Shown piece after piece: positions 56,088-64,000 of a stretch of 64,000 nt of DNA (positions within the stretch are counted from its first letter, which is position 1; each line of letters opens with the position of its first letter). The notes below the pieces were generated by a model. The model saw only the letters and a list, made by a program, of their open reading frames with translations. It was not told the origin of the DNA and ran no database searches. The translations under genes and the position numbers were made by a program. The stretch comes from Myxococcales bacterium (GTDB taxonomy: Bacteria > Myxococcota_A > Polyangia > Polyangiales > Ga0077539): assembly GCA_030652255.1 (NCBI GenBank), contig JAUSAZ010000106.1:62001-126000 (forward strand). The letters are read 5' to 3'.

Positions 56088-59000
56088 TCAGAAGCGCGGG
56101 CCCGGGGTCATCGCGCGGGCGAGGCAGACCGAGCCGAGGAAGGGCCCGCGGCGCTCGCGCGACGTGATGATGATGGGGTTGATGTAGAGGTAGTAGAGCG
56201 CGCCCGCGGCCGGGTCGCGGTAGGTGTCCATCGTGAGGGTGTGCAGCCCGGCGCCCGCGGGGAGCACCTGGGTCAGGTACGAGGCCACGGTGTTGTTCGA
56301 GCAGTTGGAGCCCGCGTCGTCGTTGCAGACGCCCGCCGAGCCGCTCGCGTGGCGCACGTCGAGCACGGTGTCCGTCGGCGTCGGGGTGCCGCAGGTGGAC
56401 GCGCGGATGGTCGTCGCCGCGGCCTCCGGGCAGCTGCGCCACCAGAAGGTGTCCTCGGGCCCGACCCCGCCGCCGCCGCAGGTGGTGTTGACCGTGCCGG
56501 GGCCCAGGAAGGGTCGCCGCGCGAAGGAGTACGAGCCGGCGGTGACCACCGCGGGGATGTACTCGACCGCGCCGTTGGTGGTCAGCGGGAGGTGCTGGAA
56601 GTGCACCGTTCCCGCGCCCACGGAGGACGCGTAGCCGGCCACGCCGAGGAAGTACGTCCCCGGGGTGAAGCGCCCGACGATCATGGACTGCGAGCCGCCG
56701 GTGGCGCAGCGCGGGGTGTAGACGTCGCCGCGGGCGGTGTTGACCGCGTCGTCGTTGCACCACACCTCGCCGGGCCGCCCGCCGAGGATGTACGAGTCGC
56801 ACGGGCCGCCGCGGGGCCGGCCGTCGCGGGCGATGAACAGCACCGTGTCGAAGCCCGTGCCGAAGGTGTCGGCGTAGACAAGCTCGGTGCGCGTGAGCGT
56901 GAAGGAGAAGTACACGTCCGCCCCGGTGCTCGCGACGCAGTTGGTCGTGATGTCCGTGGTGTGGTTGGCGTTGACCACCGTGAACGGCAGGTCGATGGAC
57001 GAGCCGCGCGCGAGGTCGATGGGCGTCGCCGTCTGGCAGGTGTCGTTGACCGGCACGCAGCGCGAGGCCGTGCACTGCGTCCCCGCCGCGCAGCGGGTGC
57101 CGCACGCGCCGCAGTTGAGGTTGTCGGTGGCGAGCGTGGCCTCGCAGCCGTTGGCGTAGTTGTTGTCGCAGTTGCCGAAGCCGTTGTTGCAGCTCGCGAC
57201 GGCGCACGCCGACGCCCGGCACGCCGTGGTGGCGTTGGCGGCCACGCAGGCGTTGCCGCACGCGCCGCAGTGGGCGGCGGTGGAGGTGGTGTTGACCTCG
57301 CACCCGTTGGCGGCGACGCCGTCGCAGTTGCCGAAGCCCGCGGCGCAGGCCGCGACCGCGCAGGCGCCCGTCGCGCAGGCGGGCGTCGCGTTGGGCAGCA
57401 CGCAGGCCCGCCCGCACGCGCCGCAGCTGGTGACGCTGGTGTTGAGGTTGGTCTCGCAGCCGTTGGCCGCGTTGCCGTCGCAGTTGGCGAAGCCCGCGCT
57501 GCACGTGAAGCCGCACACCCGCGCGGTGCAGGTCGTCACCGCGTTGGCCCGCGCCGGGCACGCCACGCCGCAGGCCCCGCAGTGGGCGATGTCGGTGTCG
57601 AGGTTGACGCAGCGGCCGCCGCAGAAGGTCGTGCCCGCGCCGCAGATCGACCCGCACGCCCCGCCGCTGCACACGGTGCCCGCGCCGCAGACCATCCCGC
57701 AGCGACCGCAGTTGGCGTTGGAGCCGCGCAGGTCGGTCTCGCACCCGTTGGCCGCGTTGCCGTCGCAGTTGCCGAAGTTCGCCGCGCAGCTCGCCACCGC
57801 GCAGGCGCCCGCCGCGCAGGCCGCCGTCGCGTTGGCGAGGCTGCACGCCCGGCCGCAGGCCCCGCACGACGCCGCCGTGGTGTTGAGGTTGGTCTCGCAC
57901 CCGTTGGCCGGGTTGGCGTCGCAGTCGCCGTAGCCCGCGTTGCACACCGAGACCGCGCACGCCCCGGCGCGGCAGGTGGGCGTCGCGTTGGCGAGCGCGC
58001 ACGCCCGGCCGCAGGCCCCGCAGGCCCCGACGGTGTTGTTGAGGTCGGTCTCGCAGCCGTTGGCGACGTTGCCATCACAGTTGGCGAAGCCCGCGTCGCA
58101 GCTCACGAGGGTGCACGCCCCCGCGGCGCACCCGGAGGTCGCCCGGGGCAGCGCGCAGGCCCGGCCGCAGGCGCCGCACGCCGCCACGGTGGTGTTGAGG
58201 TTGACCTCGCAGCCGTTGGCGAGGTTGCCGTCGCAGTTGCCGAAGCCCGCCGCGCAGGTGATGCGGCAGGCGCCGGCCACGCACGACGCCGCGCCGTTGG
58301 TGGCGTTGCACGCGTTGGGGCACGCGCCGCAGTGCAGGGGGTCGGTGCCCAGCGCCACCTCGCAGCCGTTGGCCGCGACGCCGTCGCAGTCGGCGAAGCC
58401 CGCCGCGCACGCACCCACCGCGCACCCGCCCGCGCGGCAGACCGCCGTCGCGTTGGCCAGCACGCAGCGGTTGCCGCAGGCGCCGCAGTTGGCGGCGTCG
58501 GTCGCGAGCGTGGCCTCGCAGCCGTTGGCGGTCATGCCGTCGCAGTCGCCGAGGCCAGCGCCGCAGGTGGTGCGCACGCAGGTGCCGCGGTCGCAGCGCG
58601 CGCTCGCGTCGGGGAAGCTGCACGCGGTGCGGCACGCGCCGCAGTTGAGGGTGTTGCTCGCGGTGTCGGTCTCGCAGCCGTTGGCCACGTCGCCGTCGCA
58701 GTTGCCGAAGCCCGCCGTGCACGCCACCGAGCAGGCGCCCGCGGCGCAGGTCGGGGTGCCGTTGGTGCGGCTGCACGCGCGGCCGCAGGCGCCGCAGTGG
58801 TCGACGCTGGTCGTGAGCGCCGCCTCGCAGCCGTTGGAGGCGTCGCCGTCGCAGTCCGCGAAGCCCTCCGCGCAGGCGTACTGGCACGCCCCCTGGGCGC
58901 AGGTCGCGGCGGTGTTGGGCCGCGCCGCGCAGGCCATGCCGCAGCCGCCGCAGTGGGCGACGGCGTCGGTGGTGGTCACCTCGCAGCCGTTGGCCGCGTC

Positions 59001-60206
59001 GCCGTCGCAGTCGCCGAAGCCCGGCGCGCAGGCGGTCACGCAGGCGCCGGCCTCGCACGCGCTCGAGCCGTTGGGCCGCGGGGCGCACGCGCTCCCGCAC
59101 ATCCCGCAGTGCGCGCCGGTGACCGCGAGGTCGGTCTCGCAGCCGTTGGAGGCGTCGCCGTCGCAGTTGCCCCACCCCGTCTCGCAGGCCAGCTGGCAGG
59201 CCCCGTCGGCGCAGGCGGCGGTCGCGTGGGCGCGCGCCGGGCAGGCGTTGCCGCAGGCGCCGCAGTGCGTGGGCGTGGTGCGGAGCTCGACCTCGCAGCC
59301 GTTGGCGGCCATGCCGTCGCAGTCGCCCTGCGCGGCGGGCTCGGCGCACCGCACGCCGCAGACGCCCGCGGCGCAGGTCGCGCTCGCGCCGGCGCCCGCG
59401 GGGCAGGCCGCGTCGCAGCGCCCGCAGTTGGCCGGGTCGGACTGGAGGTCGGTGCAGCGCGACCCGCAGGTCGTGGTGCCCTCCGGACACGAGGCCTGGC
59501 AGGAGTAGCTGCGCGATCCGGTGCCCGGGTCGACCGCCACGAGGCACAGGCTGCGCTCGCCCGAGCACTGAGACGCGCACGACCCGCAGCTCTCGGCGCG
59601 AGAGAGGTCGGCCTCGCAGCCGTTTGCCGCGTCGCCGTCACAGTCCGCGAAGCCCTCGCGGCACGCCTCGACGCAGGCGCCCGCGCGGCAGGTGCCCGGG
59701 GCCCCGCCGGGCCCGGCGCAGGCGTTGGCGCAGCGCCCGCAGTGCAGCGCCGAGGTACGGGTGTCGACCTCGCAGCCGTTGCGCACGTCGCCGTCACAGT
59801 CGGCGAAGCCGGTCGCGCACTCGAGCCGACAGCTCCCGTCGACGCAGGAGTTGAAGGGGTTGATCACCTGGCAGTCGTAGTCGCCGCGGCAGCGCGCCTG
59901 GCACACGCCGTCTCGGGTGCAGAAGGTCGTCGCCGGGCAGTCGCTCGAGTAGAGGCACGGCCGCGGCGCCTCGCGCGCTGCGCAGATGCGCACCCCGCCG
60001 AGGCCTCGGGCGCAGACCCCGTTGCCGGGGCAGTCGCTGTCCTGCGCGCAGGGGGCGCGGCAGTACGTCCCGACGCAGACCTGCGGCGCGTCGCAGTCGG
60101 AGTCGTAGCGACACTGTCCCGCCGGCACGTTGTCGCTGGTACAGCCCGACGACGCGAACAGCAGGGCGCAAGCGACCATCCCCAGGGCGCGAGTGATTGC
60201 AGACAT
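56088..60206 (-). CDS. Giant Cys-rich NGCE-repeat surface lipoprotein
   Basis: 1372 residues. The signal peptide MSAITRALGMVACALLFASS is followed by GC, the lipobox Cys at 22, then a first Cys-rich part (CRYDSDCDAPQVC, CLYSSDCPATTFC) and sixteen repeats of about 45-50 residues (residue 134 to about 1050). The C-terminal 320 residues form PPC-like beta modules (VYFSFTLTRTELVYADTFGTG, GTYFLGVAGYASSVGAG). Each repeat has the core CDGxxANGCExxL then CGACG-x-AC. The protein is probably an elongated rod on the cell surface. It is downstream of folC on the same strand, with 50 bases between; co-transcription is uncertain. Function unknown. Confidence 0.88.
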   Translation of the reverse strand: MSAITRALGMVACALLFASSGCTSDNVPAGQCRYDSDCDAPQVCVGTYCRAPCAQDSDCPGNGVCARGLGGVRICAAREAPRPCLYSSDCPATTFCTRDGVCQARCRGDYDCQVINPFNSCVDGSCRLECATGFADCDGDVRNGCEVDTRTSALHCGRCANACAGPGGAPGTCRAGACVEACREGFADCDGDAANGCEADLSRAESCGSCASQCSGERSLCLVAVDPGTGSRSYSCQASCPEGTTTCGSRCTDLQSDPANCGRCDAACPAGAGASATCAAGVCGVRCAEPAAQGDCDGMAANGCEVELRTTPTHCGACGNACPARAHATAACADGACQLACETGWGNCDGDASNGCETDLAVTGAHCGMCGSACAPRPNGSSACEAGACVTACAPGFGDCDGDAANGCEVTTTDAVAHCGGCGMACAARPNTAATCAQGACQYACAEGFADCDGDASNGCEAALTTSVDHCGACGRACSRTNGTPTCAAGACSVACTAGFGNCDGDVANGCETDTASNTLNCGACRTACSFPDASARCDRGTCVRTTCGAGLGDCDGMTANGCEATLATDAANCGACGNRCVLANATAVCRAGGCAVGACAAGFADCDGVAANGCEVALGTDPLHCGACPNACNATNGAASCVAGACRITCAAGFGNCDGNLANGCEVNLNTTVAACGACGRACALPRATSGCAAGACTLVSCDAGFANCDGNVANGCETDLNNTVGACGACGRACALANATPTCRAGACAVSVCNAGYGDCDANPANGCETNLNTTAASCGACGRACSLANATAACAAGACAVASCAANFGNCDGNAANGCETDLRGSNANCGRCGMVCGAGTVCSGGACGSICGAGTTFCGGRCVNLDTDIAHCGACGVACPARANAVTTCTARVCGFTCSAGFANCDGNAANGCETNLNTSVTSCGACGRACVLPNATPACATGACAVAACAAGFGNCDGVAANGCEVNTTSTAAHCGACGNACVAANATTACRASACAVASCNNGFGNCDNNYANGCEATLATDNLNCGACGTRCAAGTQCTASRCVPVNDTCQTATPIDLARGSSIDLPFTVVNANHTTDITTNCVASTGADVYFSFTLTRTELVYADTFGTGFDTVLFIARDGRPRGGPCDSYILGGRPGEVWCNDDAVNTARGDVYTPRCATGGSQSMIVGRFTPGTYFLGVAGYASSVGAGTVHFQHLPLTTNGAVEYIPAVVTAGSYSFARRPFLGPGTVNTTCGGGGVGPEDTFWWRSCPEAAATTIRASTCGTPTPTDTVLDVRHASGSAGVCNDDAGSNCSNNTVASYLTQVLPAGAGLHTLTMDTYRDPAAGALYYLYINPIIITSRERRGPFLGSVCLARAMTPGPRF
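57050..59807 (-). repeat. Sixteen tandem Cys-rich protein repeats (coding)
   Basis: About 2.75 kb of direct repeats inside the lipoprotein gene, unit about 135-155 bases. The consensus is F(G/A)(N/D)CDG(N/D)xANGCE, then about ten residues, CGACGxAC, about ten residues, and CxxGxC, with eight Cys per unit. Two units carry inserted half-repeats (TTTCGSRC and TTFCGGRC). DNA identity between neighbours is high enough that recombination could change copy number, and assembly errors are possible here. Confidence 0.9.
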
Positions 60207-60256
60207 GCACGAATGAGGGCCCCAATTCTGGCGGCGGTCAACCCGGGCCCGGGGGG

Positions 60257-61528
60257 TCACATCCCGACCGGGGGATCGTTTACCAGCCCTAGTAAGCGCG
60301 CGCGCACCGCGGCGACGAGGTAGAGGCTCCCGCACGCGAGCACCACGCCCTGCGTTCCGGCCGCCGCCTGCGCTGCCGCGAGGGCCTCCTCCGGCGAGGC
60401 GCACGCCGTGCCGTCGCGCACGGCCTGCATCGTATGCGGGTCGACCGCGCGGGGGAGCGGGGCCGCGGCGTAGAAGCGCTTCGCCCCGGGGAAGGCCCCG
60501 GCGAGGAGCCCGAGCATCGCCGCCCAGGGCTTGTCGGACGAGGCACCGAAGACCATCGCGGCGACGGGGGGGAGTCCCGGCGAGGCGCAGAGCGCGGCGA
60601 CGCCGTCGAGGTTGTGGCCGCCGTCGAGGATCACGTCCCCGATGCGCTCCATGCGCCCGGGCCAGCGCGCCGCGGCGAGTCCGGCGCGCACCGCGGCGGC
60701 GTCGATGGCCACGCCGCGCGCGCGGAGCAGGTCGAGCGCCGCCGCGGCGGTCGCGACGTTTTCCACCTGGTAGGCCCCCGCGAGGTGGATCGCGACGGGC
60801 AGCGGCTGCCCCGCGAAGCTGACCTCCAGCGAGGTGGTCGCGCCGTCGATGGACACCACCCGCGCGGGGGGTGCGTCGAGCAGCGGCGCCCCGACGCGGC
60901 GGGCGACGGCCTCGATGGCGGCGCGGGCCTCCGAAGCTGCGGCCAGGCGGGGCCCGAGGACGCAGGGCACGCCGGGCTTGAGGATGCCGGCCTTCTCGGT
61001 CGCGATCGCGGCGAGCGTGTCGCCCAGGTAGCCCTGGTGGTCGAGCGCGATGCCGGTGATCACCGTCATGTCCGGGGCGCACACCGCGGTGGCGTCGAGG
61101 CGGCCGCCGAGCCCCACCTCCAGCACCACCCGCTCGACCCCGGCGGCCTCGAAGCACATCCACCCGAGCGCCGTGGCGGCCTCGAAGAAGGTCAGCGTCG
61201 GGATCGCCCCGCTGGCCATCAGGGTGAGCAGGCGGTCGCACTGCGCCTGCGCGAGGGCCTCGTCGACGGGCTCGCCGTCGACGGCGATGCGCTCGACGAA
61301 GCGGTGCAGGTGCGGCGACGTGTAGCGCCCCACCCGCTGGCCCGCCGCGCGGAGCACGGCGTCGAGCATCGCGGAGACGCTGCCCTTGCCGTTGGTGCCC
61401 GCGACGTGGACGGCGGGGAGGCGGGCCTGCGGGTCGCCGAGCCCGGAGAGCGCCGCGCGCATCGACGCGAGGTCGAGCACGACGCCGCGGGCGATGAGGG
61501 GCGCGAGGCGCTCGACGAGGGCGACCAC
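60257..61528 (-). CDS. folC: Bifunctional dihydrofolate/folylpolyglutamate synthase
   Basis: 423 residues. Mur-ligase-like enzyme that adds Glu to dihydropteroate and folates. The P-loop is AVHVAGTNGKGSVSAML (residues 39-55), with LDHQGYLGDTLAAIATEKAG and ILDGGHNLDGV typical of FolC (usually DGAHN). The GTG start at 61528 lies nine bases after the accD stop. The accD-folC order is also seen in E. coli. Folate supply serves the ThyX reaction here. Firm assignment. Confidence 0.94.
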   Translation of the reverse strand: MVALVERLAPLIARGVVLDLASMRAALSGLGDPQARLPAVHVAGTNGKGSVSAMLDAVLRAAGQRVGRYTSPHLHRFVERIAVDGEPVDEALAQAQCDRLLTLMASGAIPTLTFFEAATALGWMCFEAAGVERVVLEVGLGGRLDATAVCAPDMTVITGIALDHQGYLGDTLAAIATEKAGILKPGVPCVLGPRLAAASEARAAIEAVARRVGAPLLDAPPARVVSIDGATTSLEVSFAGQPLPVAIHLAGAYQVENVATAAAALDLLRARGVAIDAAAVRAGLAAARWPGRMERIGDVILDGGHNLDGVAALCASPGLPPVAAMVFGASSDKPWAAMLGLLAGAFPGAKRFYAAAPLPRAVDPHTMQAVRDGTACASPEEALAAAQAAAGTQGVVLACGSLYLVAAVRARLLGLVNDPPVGM

Positions 61529-61537
61529 CCGAGCGCC

Positions 61538-62380
61538 TCAGCCCGCGAGCAGGCCGATGACCCGGCGGACGGTGGAGCGCAGCTCGGAGCGCGGGACGAT
61601 GGCGTCGATCATCCCGTGCTCCAGCAGGAACTCGCTCCGCTGGAAGCCCTCCGGCAGGGTCTGCTTGATGGTCTGCTCGATGACCCGCGGGCCGGCGAAG
61701 CCGATGAGGGCGCCGGGCTCGGCGAGGTTGACGTCGCCGAGCAGCGCATACGACGCCGCCACGCCGCCGGTAGTCGGGTGCAGCAGCACCGACACGAAGG
61801 GCACCCCGGCGTCGGCGAGCAGTCCGCGCGCGGCGACGGTCTTGGCCATCTGCATGAGCGAGTGGATGCCCTCCTGCATGCGCGCGCCGCCGGAGGCGCT
61901 GAGCACCACCACGGGCCGCCGGGCGCTCGCGCCGCGCTCGAAGAGGCGCGTGAGGCGCTCGCCCACCACGCTGCCCATCGAGCCGCCCATGAAGCCGAAG
62001 GCGAAGACCCCGAGGGCGATGGCGACCCCGTCGAGGGTGGCGTCGCCGACGAGCACGGCCTCGGACTCGCCCGACTGGCGCTGCGAGCGCGCGACGCGGT
62101 CGGGGTAGCTCTGGCCGTCGCTGAAGCCCAGCGGGTCGCCCGAGCGCAGCGCGTCGCCGATGGGAGAGAAGCTGTCTGGGTCGGTGAGGAGCGAGACCCA
62201 GCGCGGGGGCGCCATCCGGTGGTGGTGGGCACACGTGGGGCAGACGCTCCACGCCGCCGCGAGGACGTCTTCGAGGAGGGTGACCCCGCAGCCCTCGCAG
62301 CGGCGGAACACCCCGGGCGCCACGGAGCGCTTCTCGGCGCCGTCCACCGTCGCCCGGTCTCGCCGTCGCCAGTTGGTCAC
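61538..62380 (-). CDS. accD: Acetyl-CoA carboxylase carboxyltransferase subunit beta
   Basis: 280 residues. Zinc-ribbon-bearing beta subunit of the carboxyltransferase that makes malonyl-CoA for fatty acid synthesis. The zinc ribbon is CEGCG...CPTCAHHH (about 28-53). The crotonase-fold core has VFAFGFMGGSMGSVVGER, LSASGGARMQEG and HPTTGGVAASYA, then PEGFQRSEFLLEHGMIDAIV. The GTG start at 62380 is supported by the known N-terminus length. It is next to folC and is the first committed step feeding the fab operon at the other end of the window. Firm. Confidence 0.96.
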   Translation of the reverse strand: MTNWRRRDRATVDGAEKRSVAPGVFRRCEGCGVTLLEDVLAAAWSVCPTCAHHHRMAPPRWVSLLTDPDSFSPIGDALRSGDPLGFSDGQSYPDRVARSQRQSGESEAVLVGDATLDGVAIALGVFAFGFMGGSMGSVVGERLTRLFERGASARRPVVVLSASGGARMQEGIHSLMQMAKTVAARGLLADAGVPFVSVLLHPTTGGVAASYALLGDVNLAEPGALIGFAGPRVIEQTIKQTLPEGFQRSEFLLEHGMIDAIVPRSELRSTVRRVIGLLAG

Positions 62381-62390
62381 CGGCGCATCT

Positions 62391-63032
62391 CTAGCGCGCC
62401 ATCTGCCCCGGGGGAACCCTCGACCCGCGCACCACCATCGACGCCGCCCCGCGGAGCTCGAGGTTGTCGCGGCAGGGCATCACCTGGAGGGCGGCGGCCA
62501 CGATGGGGTCGCCGGGCGCGTGCGTGGGAGGCGGGGCGAAGTGCCCCCCCGGCGGCAGCGGGCCGAGGCGCCCGACGCAGGCGTCGAAGAGGTCCATGGA
62601 GAGGTAGCGCGCGGGCTCGACGAAGATGAGCTCGAGCCACTCGACGAAGCTCGACGCCATGCGCTCGACCCGCGCGTCGAGGACGCGCAGCCGGACCACC
62701 TTGCCGTCCCGGTAGCCGAACTGGTCGCCGAGCCCCGAGTCGGCGAAGAAGGTCACGCCGTCGATCAGCATGCCGAAGGACTGGCGCCAGCCGTCCGGGC
62801 GGTTCCACGCGTCGAGGGACTGGTTGGGGACGTCGCCGCGGGCGCCCAGGAGATGCAGCGCTCCCTGCAACGCGTAACAGCCGTTCCACCGCTGGAGGAA
62901 GGCCGCGTGGTCGTCGGCGCTGCGGCCCGCGGCGGCCATCGTGGCCCGCGCCTCCGCCGGGTCGTACGGCGGCGCGAAGTGCCCGGGGACGATCGTCGGC
63001 TCAACCCACGCGAGCAGCTTCAGCAGGTCCAT
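62391..63032 (-). CDS. SMI1/KNR4 (SUKH)-like protein
   Basis: 213 residues. The pattern AFLQRWNGCYALQGALHLLG, then FFADSGLGDQFGYRDGKVV and MASSFVEWLELIFVEPARY matches the SUKH fold used by immunity proteins and by regulators of many kinds. The start ATG 63032 (MDLLKLLAWVEPTIV) was preferred to a GTG at 63077 that would overlap the next gene. It lies ten bases upstream of accD on the same strand and 45 bases downstream of the phosphodiesterase-like gene. No toxin gene is adjacent, so an immunity role is unlikely here. The family call is by motif. Confidence 0.72.
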   Translation of the reverse strand: MDLLKLLAWVEPTIVPGHFAPPYDPAEARATMAAAGRSADDHAAFLQRWNGCYALQGALHLLGARGDVPNQSLDAWNRPDGWRQSFGMLIDGVTFFADSGLGDQFGYRDGKVVRLRVLDARVERMASSFVEWLELIFVEPARYLSMDLFDACVGRLGPLPPGGHFAPPPTHAPGDPIVAAALQVMPCRDNLELRGAASMVVRGSRVPPGQMAR

Positions 63033-63077
63033 GTGCGGGACGTTATCCCGGAAGTCCGCGCGGCGGAGCAACCGCAC

Positions 63078-63848
63078 TCACAGGACGAACTCATCGCCGA
63101 GCGACAGGAGCTCGAGGCGATCTTCGTGGAGCTTCGAGAGCTCCCGCTCGACCTTGGCCTGACACGACGGCTTGATGTGGAACATCAGCCAGGGGATGTC
63201 CTTGCGCGTGAACTTCAGGAGCTCCCGCTCCAGCGTCGACGGCGTGTGGTGCCCCGACACCTTGGCGAGCCACTCCAGCTCGTTGGGGAAGCTCACCTCC
63301 TGGAGCACCGCCCGCAGCCCGGGCGTCTCCTTGAGCACCTCCCAGAACCGCTCGGTGGGGCCGGTGTCGCCCGAGAACGCGAGCGCTGCGCCGTCGCGCG
63401 ACACCACGATGCCCGCGCTCTCGATGGTGTGCGAGACCAGCACCGCCTTGAGCGAGTAGCCCGCGACCTCCTGGGCCACCTCGGGCTCGAGCACCTTGAG
63501 CTCCACCGTCGCCCCGCCGCCGCCGACCAGCGGGATGTTGGTGAAGTCGGGCCAGAGCACGTTGTTGAAGAAGTGGTCCTTCAGGGCGCGGATGGTCGCC
63601 GCGGTGCCCGCGATGACGAGCGGGCGCGCGGCCCCCTGGCAGCGGTTGTCGGCGAGCGACGCGAGGTCGCGCACGTGGTCGAGATGCGCGTGGGACACCA
63701 CCACCGCGTCGAGGGCCATCTGCTCCTCGAGGGTGAGCATGGCGGTGGTCGCGCCGGCGTCGAGGGCGAGCCGGCCATCGACGAGGAAGCTCGTCGTGCG
63801 GTGCTGCGCCGTCTCGCCGCCGTGGCAGCCGAGTACCTTCAACTCCAT
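63078..63848 (-). CDS. Metallo-beta-lactamase fold protein, class II cyclic nucleotide phosphodiesterase-like
   Basis: 256 residues. The metal motif is SHAHLDHVRDLASLADNR, with HxHLDH typical of the MBL fold. Later ligands are LVSHTIESAG and FSGDTGPTERFW, and the C-terminal SGHHTPSTLERELL adds a His. The SHxHLDHxxG wording with the DL-rich helix fits the class II cAMP phosphodiesterases (CpdP/PDE1 type), although RNase Z-like enzymes share the same pattern. cAMP hydrolysis is therefore likely but not certain. It starts with the usual MELKVLGCHGG, and the next gene upstream ends four bases before. Confidence 0.82.
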   Translation of the reverse strand: MELKVLGCHGGETAQHRTTSFLVDGRLALDAGATTAMLTLEEQMALDAVVVSHAHLDHVRDLASLADNRCQGAARPLVIAGTAATIRALKDHFFNNVLWPDFTNIPLVGGGGATVELKVLEPEVAQEVAGYSLKAVLVSHTIESAGIVVSRDGAALAFSGDTGPTERFWEVLKETPGLRAVLQEVSFPNELEWLAKVSGHHTPSTLERELLKFTRKDIPWLMFHIKPSCQAKVERELSKLHEDRLELLSLGDEFVL

Positions 63849-63851
63849 CGC

Positions 63852-64000
63852 CTACGCCCCCTCGGTTGCCGGACGCTCGAGCGCGTCGACGAACGCGTGC
63901 AGCTGCGCCGGATCGGGCAGCAGCCACCCGTCGTCCTCCGCGGGGCGCACCAGGCGCACCCGCACCAGCCGGTCGATGACCCCTTGGACCGTCTCGACGT
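63852..64000 (-). CDS. C-terminal fragment of an unidentified protein (start outside window)
   Basis: About 49 residues are visible before the TAG at 63852, ending GWLLPDPAQLHAFVDALERP-type text after IDRLVRVRLVRPAEDD. The pattern, strand-turn-strand after a helix, resembles the wing of a winged-helix domain, as at the ends of some YihY/BrkB-type proteins or MarR-like regulators. That is only a guess. It lies three bases upstream of the phosphodiesterase-like gene on the same strand, so it is probably in the same operon. Confidence 0.6.
   Translation of the reverse strand, partial: VETVQGVIDRLVRVRLVRPAEDDGWLLPDPAQLHAFVDALERPATEGA

Noticed and set aside
57050-59807. Regular repeats that could suggest a CRISPR array
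   Set aside because: Units are about 140 bases, in frame, and code for conserved Cys patterns. There are no short identical repeats with unique spacers and no cas genes.
56241-60323. Very long plus-strand open reading frame opposite the NGCE-repeat gene
   Set aside because: Its composition (RRAGRVAVAV-type text) is that of an antisense shadow; the minus-strand Cys repeats and signal peptide are specific.

Overview
The window is a very GC-rich (roughly 70% G+C by eye), densely packed bacterial chromosome segment of about 54 protein genes. No rRNA, tRNA, CRISPR array, insertion sequence or prophage was recognised. The content points to Myxococcota, probably a Polyangia/Sandaracinus-like lineage. 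The pointers are many lipoproteins with Asp/Pro-rich tethers, a MopE-type metal-binding motif, long arrays of the Cys-rich NGCE repeat, Ser/Thr kinases with AgmX-like C-termini, an FHA-ABC fusion and an HU protein with a Lys/Ala tail. This is inference from gene content; the genus cannot be read from the sequence.

Layout. 1-2577 (minus): YceD - rpmF - fabG - acpP - fabF (fabF runs off the window), a fatty-acid operon without plsX, fabH or fabD. 2761-4175 (plus): a glutamine-amidotransferase-like protein that has lost its catalytic Cys, and a lipoprotein. 4153-8099: a membrane TPR protein, efp with its lysylation ligase epmA, and the G-protein chaperone meaB. 8129-12712 (plus): a thioredoxin-like lipoprotein, a Rieske protein, a UbiB/ABC1 kinase, a metallophosphoesterase and a zinc-ribbon membrane protein with HELGH. 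12639-14950 (minus): map and a tandem-domain ThyX. 15033-19156 (minus): a GT4 glycosyltransferase, a MATE transporter, a lipoprotein and a small protein. 19352-22771 (plus): purQ, purL and a helical protein. 22908-31751 (plus): a Hint-domain lipoprotein, then two methyltransferases, an MMPL/RND exporter, two GT4 glycosyltransferases and a NodB deacetylase, which look like a glycolipid or polysaccharide assembly and export set. 32090-36795: HU, a WHy-domain lipoprotein, an FHA-FHA-FHA-ABC exporter and a pilin-like protein.

36935-44251 (plus) holds three large surface lipoproteins in a row: TolB-like with a CxxCH motif, MopE/PPC-like, and FG-GAP. 44264-46654: a PRPP synthetase, a group 3 sigma factor and two small membrane proteins, one with a CxxxxCH haem-type motif. 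46760-49784 (plus): a PlsB-like acyltransferase coupled to a GpsA-like protein that lacks the catalytic Lys, and a Pro-rich secreted protein. 50091-50627: a regulator with only sigma region 4. 50615-55994 (minus): methylmalonyl-CoA mutase large subunit, then a pseudokinase and an active-looking Ser/Thr kinase in one tight operon. 56088-60206 (minus): a 1372-residue lipoprotein with sixteen NGCE repeats. 60257-64000 (minus): a phosphodiesterase-like MBL protein, a SUKH-like protein, accD and folC.

Recurrent themes are lipid synthesis (fab genes, accD, plsB/gpsA, mcm/meaB), envelope glycolipid assembly, and proteins that keep a known fold but have lost key catalytic residues. Examples of the last are the amidotransferase, the GpsA-like protein, the pseudokinase and the split-motif ThyX. 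Many start codons below were moved from the longest possible reading frame to a start with a better ribosome binding site or signal peptide.
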